A DNA stretch of 64,000 nucleotides from Thermoplasmata archaeon. GTDB taxonomy: Archaea > Thermoplasmatota > Thermoplasmata > Thermoplasmatales > Thermoplasmataceae. The DNA is taken from positions 1 to 64,000 of the forward strand of contig JAKAVO010000005.1 in assembly GCA_021817255.1 (NCBI GenBank). The letters run 5' to 3'. Under the pieces are notes generated by a model. It was not told where the DNA came from, made no database searches, and saw only the letters and a list, made by a program, of their open reading frames with translations. Numbering within the stretch: the stretch's first letter is position 1; each line of letters opens with the position of its first letter. Shown here piece by piece: positions 20,330-30,212 of the stretch. Position numbers and translations under genes: made by a program.

Positions 20330-20734
20330 ATTCATTTTTTTATGTTCTTCCATAATGCATTTATTCATTATGACTTTAATGGAGTTCCCTTCGGCAAGTC
20401 TCCTCCCTTCTGTGTTTTCCACTCCCAACTGCATCCAGACTACATCAGGCTTTACCTTAATGGCCTCCTCTACTACAGGTACAACAGCTTCTGATTTCCT
20501 GAAAATATCAACTACCTGAATTTTGTGATCCTTTGATGCTGACAGAAGATCCGGATAACACTTTATTCCTTCCCACATTTCCATTGCCGGGTTTACCGGG
20601 ATGACATTAAAACCATGTTCTGTGAGGTATTTTGCCACCCTGAAACTATCTCGTTCCTGCTTATTGCTTATGCCAACAACTGCAATATTTTTCTTGCTTG
20701 CCAAAACTTCTTTTATAACACTTTCCTCGTTCAT
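20315..20734 (-). CDS. CoA-binding domain protein
   Basis: 139 aa; KNIAVVGISNKQERDSFRVAKYLTEHGFNVIPVNPAMEMWEGIKCYPDL... VWMQLGVEN; 3' end overlaps the tRNA-Ser gene. Confidence 0.88.
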   Translation of the reverse strand: MNEESVIKEVLASKKNIAVVGISNKQERDSFRVAKYLTEHGFNVIPVNPAMEMWEGIKCYPDLLSASKDHKIQVVDIFRKSEAVVPVVEEAIKVKPDVVWMQLGVENTEGRRLAEGNSIKVIMNKCIMEEHKKMNVGVA

Positions 20735-20770
20735 GAAATAATAAAAAAATTGTGGTTTTAAATCTTTCCC

Positions 20771-21475
20771 TTATTTTACCAATTTTTCAATTTCTTCCTT
20801 TGTGAAAATCTTGAATGTTGAGTCGCTTCTTATGGAGGCAACCTCAGGCGTCTTGTATTCAGCGCCCTCCTCTATTGATGATTTAAGTGCGGCTATCCCG
20901 ATGCCTATTGCCGTCTTTTCATCGACCTCTTCGTTGTACTCTTTTTCCAGATATGATAGGACCTGCTCTCTGCCTGCACCTATAGCTGTTGCCTTATACT
21001 CATTTATGACTCCTGAGGGGTCTGAATCAAACAATCGTGCTCCTACCTGGTCGATGCCTGCAAAGATTATTGAAACACCATATGGCCTAACTCCTCCATA
21101 CTGTGTGTACTGTTGCATTTGATCTGCAACTTTCTTAACCAGGTTTTCAAGGTTGACCAGTGAGCCGTAACTGACCTTCTCCTGCTGTGTCACTATTCTG
21201 GCAAAATCTATGAGAACCCTTGCGTCTGCACCAAGTCCTGATGTCACACAACCGACAAAGTCATCTATTAACTGGATCTTTTCGAGCGAGTTCTGTTCCA
21301 TCAGTTTGCTTCTTGGCCTTTTTTCAGAAATGAGAAGAACCCCATCCTTGAATTTAATCCCAAGAGCAGTTGAACCTCTTTTAACTGCTTCTCTTGCGTA
21401 TTCTACCTGGAAAAGTCTCCCATCGGGCGAGAAAACTGTAATTGCTCTATCATATGCCATTTGTCCCTGTTGCAT
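20771..21475 (-). CDS. psmA: Proteasome subunit alpha
   Basis: [63 protein letters not shown]. Confidence 0.96.
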   Translation of the reverse strand: MQQGQMAYDRAITVFSPDGRLFQVEYAREAVKRGSTALGIKFKDGVLLISEKRPRSKLMEQNSLEKIQLIDDFVGCVTSGLGADARVLIDFARIVTQQEKVSYGSLVNLENLVKKVADQMQQYTQYGGVRPYGVSIIFAGIDQVGARLFDSDPSGVINEYKATAIGAGREQVLSYLEKEYNEEVDEKTAIGIGIAALKSSIEEGAEYKTPEVASIRSDSTFKIFTKEEIEKLVK

Positions 21476-21759
21476 TTATTTTCACCTTGATTCCCCTAAC
21501 ATGTTTCTCTAATAAATCTTTTCTAATTTTTCCTTTTGTTGTGAAGCATCAACTGGCCCCGGATTGCATGAGGCTTATTGCTGTATTTTCCCATGGCCGT
21601 AGGCATGGCTTTGTTGAACCACACCCTCTGGCTGGTTGCCAGTTTCCAAAAGAACTAAGGTTTGCAATATGCTTCAATGTTTCCTGAAGTGTTGATATGT
21701 GCCTGATGTTGAAAACCGCATTTTGTAAAGCAGAATTATGAACTGCTCCTGTTGGAGCA

Positions 21760-22995
21760 TTGGCATCCATAAAGGATAAAATTAATAGTTTCTTAACCAT
21801 GTATAATTCAGTGTTTCCATACTGCAGTTCATGCAAGGCAAAGAAGAATTTATGCGGGCTTGGTTATTGCCCTATAATCAAAAACTTAAAATCAATTGGC
21901 CCGGAAATAAGGACGATCAGCGGTGACGCTGAAACTGATACGCCCCCGGGCATATTCGTGGGGAATTACGGATACCCTGAAGTTCTTGCAGGACCTACAG
22001 CCCTATTCAATCCGGATGTTTTCAATTATGGAAAGGATAGGTTCGGGCTGAAGCTTGAAGAGGTAATCTCAATGAATTCAAATGTTTTTAGAACAGCCTC
22101 AAGAATGTCCATTAAAAGGCCTGATGAAAAAATTCATGAATATATTCTTGAAAGCGCTTCTTCTGTAAAGCCTTTTGAAATTGCATTCAAGGCAGATCAC
22201 TTCTCTATGCACGGAACCGACACTGGCGATTTTTTTGATACACCGGTGGGATCTACAGCGATGGTATCTAATTTGAGAGTTACTGGAAATCCAAAAATAC
22301 CGAGGATGGTGGATTATGTCCACGACGACAGCGATTTGAAGTCTTCGGATGCTTTGTTCAAGCTATACCAGGAAGGTTTCCAGCCTGAATATTTACAAAA
22401 TATACTTGCTGGAGGTTTGGTCGGTGTGGAATTTCAGAGGAAAATGGTTCCAACAAGGTGGGCCATCACTGCAACTGATGATGTTCTCTTCAAAGAAATG
22501 AAAAAGGATGTAATTCATTATCCATGGATTTCTGAAATAATGCAATTCAACATGACATATATTGGAAATTCATTTCAGATAGTTCTTCTCCCTGGTCCAC
22601 TTTCCTTCGAAATGCTTGAACAGTGGAACAGAGGATCCTTATGGGGCCAGGGTTCTGTGGCAATCGATTATGAAGGGTATAAGGGAAGGACAAGATATTC
22701 ATCTAATATTACAGGGGCATATTATGCGGCCAGGCTGTCCGTAATAAAGTACCTAAAATCCATAAGGAGGCAGGCATCCATAGTCGTAGTGAGGAACATA
22801 GGTTCAGAGTATCATTCTCCCCTTGGGGTATGGGTTATCAGAAGTTCAGTCAGGGAAGCACTTAAAACACAACCAATTAAATTTTCTTCCAATGAAGAAT
22901 TTATGAAATATGGAAAACTTGGCATTGAAAGTGCGAAGAAACTTTCATGGATTCTTAACAATCAACTGAAACAAAAAAGACTGGTGGACTTTTGA
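21760..22995 (+). CDS. nreA: Nre-family DNA repair protein (NreA-like)
   Basis: N-terminal Cys motif CSSCKAKKNLCGLGYCPI; PPGIFVGNYGYPEVLAGPT; C-terminal QKRLVDF resembles a PIP box. Confidence 0.85.
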   Translation: MASIKDKINSFLTMYNSVFPYCSSCKAKKNLCGLGYCPIIKNLKSIGPEIRTISGDAETDTPPGIFVGNYGYPEVLAGPTALFNPDVFNYGKDRFGLKLEEVISMNSNVFRTASRMSIKRPDEKIHEYILESASSVKPFEIAFKADHFSMHGTDTGDFFDTPVGSTAMVSNLRVTGNPKIPRMVDYVHDDSDLKSSDALFKLYQEGFQPEYLQNILAGGLVGVEFQRKMVPTRWAITATDDVLFKEMKKDVIHYPWISEIMQFNMTYIGNSFQIVLLPGPLSFEMLEQWNRGSLWGQGSVAIDYEGYKGRTRYSSNITGAYYAARLSVIKYLKSIRRQASIVVVRNIGSEYHSPLGVWVIRSSVREALKTQPIKFSSNEEFMKYGKLGIESAKKLSWILNNQLKQKRLVDF

Positions 22996-23840
22996 AGGGA
23001 GAATTCATTATTTTTGACAATCATTTTCACCTGAATTACAATAATAATTTTTTAAATGGCGCGGCCAGGTTTGAGAAAGCAGGCGGAAATGCAATAAATC
23101 TAACCAATTTGCCAGACTATTCTTTGCCTTCAGGCCATTATTATGAAACAATATACGACAGGACTTTGAAAATGGCCGAAATTGTGAGAAGGGAAACAGA
23201 ACTCGATGTTCTGGTAACTCTGGGGCCATACCCCACTGATTTAATTCATTTTGGTGAAATGAACCTTGATGCTGAAAAAATTGTAAAGGATGGCATTGAC
23301 AGGGCGTCCAGCCTTATCCTCGAAAATAAGGCAAATGCCCTTGGAGAAGTAGGAAGGCCGCATTTTCCTGTTCCAACAGAAACTGTTGGCAATTCAAACC
23401 AATTGCTGGAATATGCGTTTTCAGCATGCTCTGATATGAAATGCCCTGCTATATTGCATACGGAGGACCTTGACAAAGTGAAAATAAAAGAGCTGGAATC
23501 AATGGCAAAAAGGTCAGGGTTAGATCCAAAAATGGTAGTGAAACACCATGCCCTGCCGGAAAATCTGTTAATAAACTCGCAAATCCGATTTTCCATTCCT
23601 GCAACCAGAAGGTTTGTGAGGGATTCTGTTTCAACGGAAGCGGGTTTTCTCCTGGAAACAGACTACGTAAATGATCCAAATGATGATAACAGGTTTCTGC
23701 CGCCAGATTCTGTACCGATAAGGGCGAAAATGATAGAGCAGAACTATCGTGGCAACTGGAAAGAGATATTTGGAAAGGTTTTCAGAGACCTTCCAGTGGA
23801 GATATTTGGAAAAGAGAACTTCAAAGCCCTTTCACGATAA
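22992..23840 (+). CDS. TatD-like metal-dependent hydrolase
   Basis: FDNHFHLNYNN; LGEVGRPHFP; AILHTEDL; MVVKHHALPENL; FLLETDYVNDPND. Confidence 0.8.
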   Translation: MKGEFIIFDNHFHLNYNNNFLNGAARFEKAGGNAINLTNLPDYSLPSGHYYETIYDRTLKMAEIVRRETELDVLVTLGPYPTDLIHFGEMNLDAEKIVKDGIDRASSLILENKANALGEVGRPHFPVPTETVGNSNQLLEYAFSACSDMKCPAILHTEDLDKVKIKELESMAKRSGLDPKMVVKHHALPENLLINSQIRFSIPATRRFVRDSVSTEAGFLLETDYVNDPNDDNRFLPPDSVPIRAKMIEQNYRGNWKEIFGKVFRDLPVEIFGKENFKALSR

Positions 23841-23879
23841 TATATATTTTTTAACAAGTATGGTATATGATGATGAGAG

Positions 23880-24527
23880 ATGGGCTTATCAATTGTAGAA
23901 ATAGAGAGGATCACAAAAGAAATAAGGGAATATTACAGGATAGAAAGTTCAAGCCAGTCCATCCAGAAAATTAAGTCCAATTTTTACAACGAAGTGAAGG
24001 AAGCCATAATCACGCTGAATGAAATGGCAGCTAAAAGTGTTTCTGAATCTAAAATTGAAAACTACAGGAAAATAATGGATAAGAAGGAGAAATTGGAAAA
24101 TAACCTGAAAAATTTTCTCCTCAAAAGATATGAAAAACTGTTAAGGGACTCTCTGTTTGATATCAGCTCAAAAACTTATGAACCCCTGGCTCCTGAGGAG
24201 AAAAAATTCATAATGGAGAACCACAACACAATGATGGCATTTCTTGAGAAAATACTTAAGCCCGAGGAAGAAAAGGCCATAGATGAAGAGGAGATTCCGC
24301 AGGAAAGCATTGAAGAAGCAGCTTTAGAGAAAGAAGAGGCACCCGCCAAGGCTAAAGAGGAAATTGAACAATTATCTTCCGTAACAGTATATGCTGATTT
24401 TCTGCCAGTTGCCACTGCAATAGGCGACTTTTATCTCCATAAAGGCGATATAGTATACCTCCCCGATCAAATATCAGAAATACTGGTATCAAGAAAATAT
24501 GCAAAAAAAGTATTGCTGGAAGGGTAA
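23880..24527 (+). CDS. GINS complex subunit (Gins51/Gins15-type)
   Basis: Helical A-domain (FLLKRYEKLLRDSLFDISSK) and C-terminal B-domain VYADFLPVATAIGDFYLHKGDIVYLPDQISEILVSRKYAKKV. Confidence 0.8.
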   Translation: MGLSIVEIERITKEIREYYRIESSSQSIQKIKSNFYNEVKEAIITLNEMAAKSVSESKIENYRKIMDKKEKLENNLKNFLLKRYEKLLRDSLFDISSKTYEPLAPEEKKFIMENHNTMMAFLEKILKPEEEKAIDEEEIPQESIEEAALEKEEAPAKAKEEIEQLSSVTVYADFLPVATAIGDFYLHKGDIVYLPDQISEILVSRKYAKKVLLEG

Positions 24528-24545
24528 TTTCAAAAATTAATTTTT

Positions 24546-26405
24546 TCAGTTGTTTCTCTTTCTGAGATAAACAACTGCTCCTATTGATAAGAGTGCCACT
24601 GCAGCAATTCCCAATGCTGGAATCATATATGATGAATTGCTTAATGGAGAACTAGACTGGCTGGCGGTGTTTGAGATTTCTATCGTGTGGTTGGAAAAGT
24701 GCGGGACATGGAAAATTACCAGATCGCCATTGCTTTCCTTATACACAGAATAGGAAGCGGAAGTTGAGCTTGAATAGTTAAGGAATGCGCTCATATTCAT
24801 TGACGTTACTACACTGCCATCGAATTTAATGCTTATGTTGTGGGAATTCTGCAGGAATGAATTTGAAAGGAATATTGCAATATCTGTTCCTTTTGTGTGG
24901 CCCGGTTTTGCACCGATAGATAGTGTAACGTGGTGTGAACCTGAGGATGTGATGCTTGTATTGACTGTGGAGTTAAAATTCATTGTAAAGTTCTGGGAAT
25001 TGTTCTTGCCGCTTATTGAAAGTTCGGTCGAGATCTTTCCAGAGCTCAATGCCTCATCTATCCTTTTCTGGTACTTTCCAACATTGTGCAAGCCAGGCAG
25101 GGCGACTGTTCTTATCATTGAGTAGTTCTTTGATTTTACTGTTATGGTTGAATTGTTTTTAACGGATATATTCCCTCCGTTAATGTTCATCATTTCCGTT
25201 AAATTCGGCGTAGTGATCTTTAGAACGCTGGTTCCAAAACTCATTCTGCTGTCAAGGCCAAACATGCTATTATCCTGGAATGAAGAATCTGACATAACCA
25301 TCGAACCATTGACTTGCATGTCATTTCCTTTCATTTTCAGTATCGACACATTGCTGCCTGCAGGAAGTGTGAAGACGATTGATCCATTATCCACTATATA
25401 AGATGACTGGGCAACGGGATTGTCATGGATAGCCATTGCATATGTCTCATTGGCATAGAAGAATAACGAACCGTATATCTGAACTACACCCATTTTGAAT
25501 GAAGGGATTTCCATACCCTTGCCTATAGTGCCATTTCCTGAAATTTTCACTGAAGAGAAGATTGAGCTATTTACTCTCTGATCTGTAAGATTCATGTTCG
25601 TTACTGTGTTAGTGTTGTTGTTAAATGAGAAGCTTACGTACTTGCCTGAAGCTTTGCCAGTCGTTGAGTTGTATGTGAATCTGCTGTTTTCCAGCTGGTC
25701 TTTGTGGTTCTCAAGGAGGTTCTGTATATTTTCAGATGTCATGAATACCGCAAAGAGTGGCCTAACACTTTCCGTCAGCGAGGTGTTGTACTGGTTTATT
25801 ATCATATGTGTTGAGGAACCTTCTCCCTTTACAGATGCATTTCCATCAGTAAGCAGAACGCCTGAAAAGTTTTCGTTCTTTATCTCAAAGGAGCTGAACT
25901 TCATATTCGCATAGGAATTCATTCCCATGTTTCCCAAAGACAACTGTTCCGATGAGGATAGGTTGAATTGCTGCTGCATCATCTTTGCAGATTCCGAAAG
26001 GTGCAAACTCATATTGCTGCTCCCACTGGAACCAGTCATTATTCCAAAAGACTGCGGCCTGCTTTTCCCGAATAATACTACTTTCCCTCCGTCAATTGAT
26101 GTGGCATTATTCAAAAACGTGCTGCTTGTAACCTGTGTTCCGTTAACGCTTATGCCGCTAGCCAGAACTACGTGCCCTTCTGCTTCATTTTGGTAGGATA
26201 CATTATTTATGTACCCCGTTGTGCTGTTGTATGAAACAGAATATCCATCTATGTTTCTTGTAGTAAGTGCTCCACTCACATTGCCTGAAGAGGCAAATGA
26301 AATAGCACTTGCACCTGCAAGTATAAATACAACGGCTAATGCCGCTACAGTTATTCTATTCATGTATTTGCCATCGAAGTGGTTAATAACTAAGTTATGG
26401 TACAA
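24546..26405 (-). CDS. Secreted/cell-surface protein with C-terminal TM anchor
   Basis: 619 aa; N-terminal signal RITVAALAVVFILAGASAISFASSG; NxS/T rich; C-terminal SYMIPALGIAAVALLSIGAVVYLRKRNN. Confidence 0.7.
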   Translation of the reverse strand: MYHNLVINHFDGKYMNRITVAALAVVFILAGASAISFASSGNVSGALTTRNIDGYSVSYNSTTGYINNVSYQNEAEGHVVLASGISVNGTQVTSSTFLNNATSIDGGKVVLFGKSRPQSFGIMTGSSGSSNMSLHLSESAKMMQQQFNLSSSEQLSLGNMGMNSYANMKFSSFEIKNENFSGVLLTDGNASVKGEGSSTHMIINQYNTSLTESVRPLFAVFMTSENIQNLLENHKDQLENSRFTYNSTTGKASGKYVSFSFNNNTNTVTNMNLTDQRVNSSIFSSVKISGNGTIGKGMEIPSFKMGVVQIYGSLFFYANETYAMAIHDNPVAQSSYIVDNGSIVFTLPAGSNVSILKMKGNDMQVNGSMVMSDSSFQDNSMFGLDSRMSFGTSVLKITTPNLTEMMNINGGNISVKNNSTITVKSKNYSMIRTVALPGLHNVGKYQKRIDEALSSGKISTELSISGKNNSQNFTMNFNSTVNTSITSSGSHHVTLSIGAKPGHTKGTDIAIFLSNSFLQNSHNISIKFDGSVVTSMNMSAFLNYSSSTSASYSVYKESNGDLVIFHVPHFSNHTIEISNTASQSSSPLSNSSYMIPALGIAAVALLSIGAVVYLRKRNN

Positions 26406-26611
26406 TGGTATGGTACAAACAAATACAAGCTTTCACAAATTGCAATACCTGTTTTCATCGTTGCAACGCAGGTTTCCTCTTGTTGGCATCAATGCCAGGC
26501 ACATAAGCAAATTGCAATTTTTTGATTTGATTTATTGAAAATGCAATCCTGTTCCGGGACAATATATATTCAAATATTCGACATTTTAATTAATTAACTG
26601 CAGATTACCAT

Positions 26612-26934
26612 TGGGAAAGCCCGAGGGCAGCTTACGCTCCTTTGGAGTGAGGAAAGTCTCCCCTCCTGGGTGGATATCAGCCTGCACTGCAGGTATTCCG
26701 AGAGGAATGGCAACGGCAAAAGAAAAGAACATTTCCTGGTAAAGAATGATTCCCGGAGGATGACGTTTCCAGGATTGATGATGGAACAGCCGACCTGGTT
26801 GGAGAAAGTCCAAAGAGGCCCTGTGAGACCACTCTGAGGGCCAGGTAGGACGCAGCGTGCCTTAAAAAGCCATAGTCGAATGCTGCCAGCCTGTTATACA
26901 GGGGAACAGAAGGGAGCTTACTCCGGGCATTCCC
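26612..26934 (+). ncRNA. rnpB: RNase P RNA (archaeal)
   Basis: GAGGAAAGTCTCCCC (CR-I), ATACAGGGGAACAGAAGGGAGCTTACTCC (3' core), terminal P1 pairing GGGAAAGCCCG / CGGGCATTCCC; boundaries approximate. Confidence 0.88.
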
Positions 26935-26952
26935 TTTCTGAGTGTATTTTCA

Positions 26953-27183
26953 TTGCCTAAAAATAATAAACGAGATGCATATTACATTATCATGTCGGAA
27001 AAAAAGTGCGATGTCCAGGGATGCAAAGAGGATAGCTACCAAACAGTGCCCGCTGAACTTGCGAATAAGGTTTTTACTTTCGATGGAAAGGCAACAAAAG
27101 TACATCTCTGCAGGGAGCATTACAAGAAATACAAGAAAGAGACTAAAAAAGAACGGGAAACGAGGAGAGCAGACTGGGTTTAG
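26953..27183 (+). CDS. Small putative zinc-binding protein
   Basis: MSEKKCDVQGCKEDSYQTVPAELANKVFTFDGKATKVHLCREHYKKYKKETKKERE; CX4C...CX2H pattern; real start probably ATG at 26992. Confidence 0.65.
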   Translation: MPKNNKRDAYYIIMSEKKCDVQGCKEDSYQTVPAELANKVFTFDGKATKVHLCREHYKKYKKETKKERETRRADWV

Positions 27184-27200
27184 AACCGGATTCACCTACA

Positions 27201-27995
27201 GTGGTTATAACAACTTACAATGAAGAGAAGAATATAGGCAATGTTCTGAAATCTCTTTTGAACCAGACAGCAGAGTGCAGGATATTAATTGTTGATTCTG
27301 AAAGCACTGATAATACAGCACGCATTGCCATGGAAATCGATTCCGAAAGGATCAGGGTAATTGTGAAAAAATGCAGGAGGGGAGAAGGCCGGAATATCGG
27401 CGTGGAGAATGCAGAGTCGGAAAAAATAATATTTACAGACGCAGATGCGATCCCTGATAAAGACTGGGTGGAGCGCATGTCAAAAGCACTTGATGAAAAT
27501 GATCTGGTGGCTGGAATTACGAAACAGGAAGGCCCGAAAAGATACTCAAAATATGGAAGGGTTGAATTATTTTTTAAGGGTTTTGAAATTACTGCACCTT
27601 CAATGAACCTTGCTGTCAGGAAAAGTTTTTTTTTAAATGTAGGCGGCTTTGACACAAGATTTGTAACTGCTGAAGATATAGACCTGAATTTAAGACTTGT
27701 CAGAAATAATGCCAGGAGCATGATTTGCCGGGAATGCACAGTTGTTCATAACACAAGGAATAGATTTGTGCCATTCATGAAACAGGCGTTCTGGAATGGG
27801 TACGGGAGAGGCCAGTTGAGATTCAAGAACAGGGAAATATGGGAATCGATAGAGAAAGGGAAAGCCAAAAGAAATGAAATTGATCTTTTATGGTTTCTCA
27901 GAAATGCAAGTGCCGTTTCCGGATATTTGCTCTTCCTGATAAATGGCAGAGGGGAATTCAGTTCTCGTCTTCCTTCAAAAGATCATTCAGTTTAG
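27201..27995 (+). CDS. Glycosyltransferase family 2
   Basis: VVITTYNEEKNIGNVLKSLLNQT; FTDADAIPDKDWVERM; VGGFDTRFVTAEDIDLNLRL. GTG start uncertain. Confidence 0.88.
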   Translation: MVITTYNEEKNIGNVLKSLLNQTAECRILIVDSESTDNTARIAMEIDSERIRVIVKKCRRGEGRNIGVENAESEKIIFTDADAIPDKDWVERMSKALDENDLVAGITKQEGPKRYSKYGRVELFFKGFEITAPSMNLAVRKSFFLNVGGFDTRFVTAEDIDLNLRLVRNNARSMICRECTVVHNTRNRFVPFMKQAFWNGYGRGQLRFKNREIWESIEKGKAKRNEIDLLWFLRNASAVSGYLLFLINGRGEFSSRLPSKDHSV

Positions 27996-28416
27996 AACCT
28001 CTGTCATATTTCAGCATGATTATTCCCACAACCATGATGTATAACCATGCAATGAGGGAAAATGCCCTTCCAAATGAATAGGAAGCGAACTGGACATGGC
28101 CCACAAGGGGAGTTCCGGAAATTGGGGGAAGAGATGTTATTCCTGAGATCATATAAACAACAAGATTGAATGCGTTGAAAAGTATGGCTGGTATATACCA
28201 TATCTTCAGCCCCAGCAAAAATACAATTGCAATTATTATAAATGCCGAAACTTCAATTTCAAGCCAGAATGTCACAAATGGGTAGGAAGCAGGTGATGCG
28301 TATAGATGAGCTGAAGCATCCAGCATTGCAAATGCCATCAGAGTGAATCTTACTATCTTCATTGGCGTGTAACCACCTGTCAAATCTTTCATCAACGAAC
28401 TGAGTAATTTATTCAT
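27958..28416 (-). CDS. Hypothetical multi-TM membrane protein
   Basis: 152 aa hydrophobic ORF; overlaps the glycosyltransferase 3' end convergently. Confidence 0.6.
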   Translation of the reverse strand: MNKLLSSLMKDLTGGYTPMKIVRFTLMAFAMLDASAHLYASPASYPFVTFWLEIEVSAFIIIAIVFLLGLKIWYIPAILFNAFNLVVYMISGITSLPPISGTPLVGHVQFASYSFGRAFSLIAWLYIMVVGIIMLKYDRGSKLNDLLKEDEN

Positions 28417-28500
28417 TGTCCAGTCATTTAATTATATTTTAAAAGCATGTTCTCTATTTATATCTATGAAAGAGGAAAGGTTGTTATTTCAATATAAAAC

Positions 28501-30063
28501 TCATTCCTTTCGGAATACCGAGACAAGGCTTGCAACAATCCCCAAACCAAACAATAAAGTTCCTGCAAAGGGCATTTTCCCGTATTCATATACACCGGAT
28601 ATTAATAAAAAACCGCCAAAAATGGCCATAGGGACACTGCCTCGCTTTTTGGCAGCCTGTTTCTCTTCATCGCTTTCCAGCTTTCGCCTTAACAGGGGGA
28701 GAATGGCAACTCCTGCTTCAATTGACCTGACGAAATCCTCCACGAACATGCTTATCTGTTTTTCATAAAGTTCCTTTAACAGGCCCTCGTCCACAAACAG
28801 TTTCCTCAGAATGCGGACAAACTTGAAATCCGGATCAAGTGAAAGGCATATTCCTTCCAAAAGGGAACTCATTCTCATGTATAGCACAAGTGATGTGGGA
28901 AGCCTGAATGGAAACTCAAAGACAACACCATTTGCAATCTCCATCAACTCCCTGATTTCACTGTCTTCAGCTCTTTTTCCTGTCATCCCCGCCATTCCAA
29001 GCTCCACGCTTTTCTTGATCACGCCACGATTTGCAGCCGGAGAGAGTGCCTTTACACCTATGAGGGAATCAACTATCTGATCTATGTCACCCCTTGTCAA
29101 TCCATCATATAGCGACAGAAGGTAGTACCTTGTGTTGTCATCGAGGTCACCGACCATTCCAAAATCATAAAGAATCAATTCGCCTGAGTCTGTAACAGAT
29201 ATGTTGCCTGGATGTGGGTCTGCGTGGAATATATCATCCCTCAGGAGCATTCTGATGAATGATATGTCGAGATCATATGCAAGCTTAACTGTATCAATAT
29301 TCTTTTCTTTCAGTGTTTTAATGTCAGTTATCTTTGTTCCGGAGATGTAATCCATAACAAGAACCTGTTTTGAGGAGATTTCATTGTAAACCTTTGGTAT
29401 TATTATTTTTTCCCGCCCAATAGAATTTTTCGCAATTCTCCTTGAATTTGAAGCTTCTTTTTCATAATTCATTTCATCAATAATTCTTCTTCTGAAATCT
29501 TTCAGCACATTTGTTATGCTGAGATAAAGGAAGTTTTCTATTCGCCCCCTTGCGAATCTTAGGATTCTGTCCATTATTATTATGTCCCTTTTTATAAGAA
29601 ATTCCGCATCTGGCCTATTCACCTTTACAGCCACTTCATTTCCCTTATACCTTGCGAGGTATACCTGGCCGAGGGATGCGCCTGAAATAGCTTTTTCATC
29701 AAAACTTTCGAAAACTTCCTGCAACTCCCCGAGATTTCTTTCCAGAATGGGCTTTACACTTTTAAACGGTGCCGGGGGAACACTGTCCTGCAGCTTCTCA
29801 AAAGATGAAATGTATTCCCTTGGAAGAAGGTCTGGCCTTGCAGAAAGTATCTGCCCAAGTTTTATAAAAGCTGGGCCAAGTTCTATGAAAAGCTCTACTG
29901 CCTTCTTTCCATTTCTTTCACGCCTATAATCCCAGTCTTTTCCGCTTTCACTTTTTGCCCTCTTCCGATCCTTTATAAACCTCCTGAACACCGGGTAAAG
30001 AAGAAAGAATATCCTTGCTTCCCTTCTGGCTAATCCCTTCAGGACATCCTTCTCCTCTTCCAT
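28501..30063 (-). CDS. UbiB/ABC1/ADCK-family atypical kinase
   Basis: ELGPAFIKLGQILSARPDLLPREYISSFEKLQDSVPP; ASLGQVYLARYKGNEVAVKVNRP; HADPHPGNISVTDSGELILYDFGMVGDL. Confidence 0.93.
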   Translation of the reverse strand: MEEEKDVLKGLARREARIFFLLYPVFRRFIKDRKRAKSESGKDWDYRRERNGKKAVELFIELGPAFIKLGQILSARPDLLPREYISSFEKLQDSVPPAPFKSVKPILERNLGELQEVFESFDEKAISGASLGQVYLARYKGNEVAVKVNRPDAEFLIKRDIIIMDRILRFARGRIENFLYLSITNVLKDFRRRIIDEMNYEKEASNSRRIAKNSIGREKIIIPKVYNEISSKQVLVMDYISGTKITDIKTLKEKNIDTVKLAYDLDISFIRMLLRDDIFHADPHPGNISVTDSGELILYDFGMVGDLDDNTRYYLLSLYDGLTRGDIDQIVDSLIGVKALSPAANRGVIKKSVELGMAGMTGKRAEDSEIRELMEIANGVVFEFPFRLPTSLVLYMRMSSLLEGICLSLDPDFKFVRILRKLFVDEGLLKELYEKQISMFVEDFVRSIEAGVAILPLLRRKLESDEEKQAAKKRGSVPMAIFGGFLLISGVYEYGKMPFAGTLLFGLGIVASLVSVFRKE

Positions 30064-30212
30064 AAACGTGGTAATTTCAGATTGTATTTAACATGTGCGA
30101 GAAGACCTGAACCTTGCAGATCAAGAATTTTAAAGCAGAAGTTTTGCCCTGAGCCTGAACATCCCACTATGAATGAAAAAAAAATATTAACGATTCTAGC
30201 TTTCTTCTCAAG

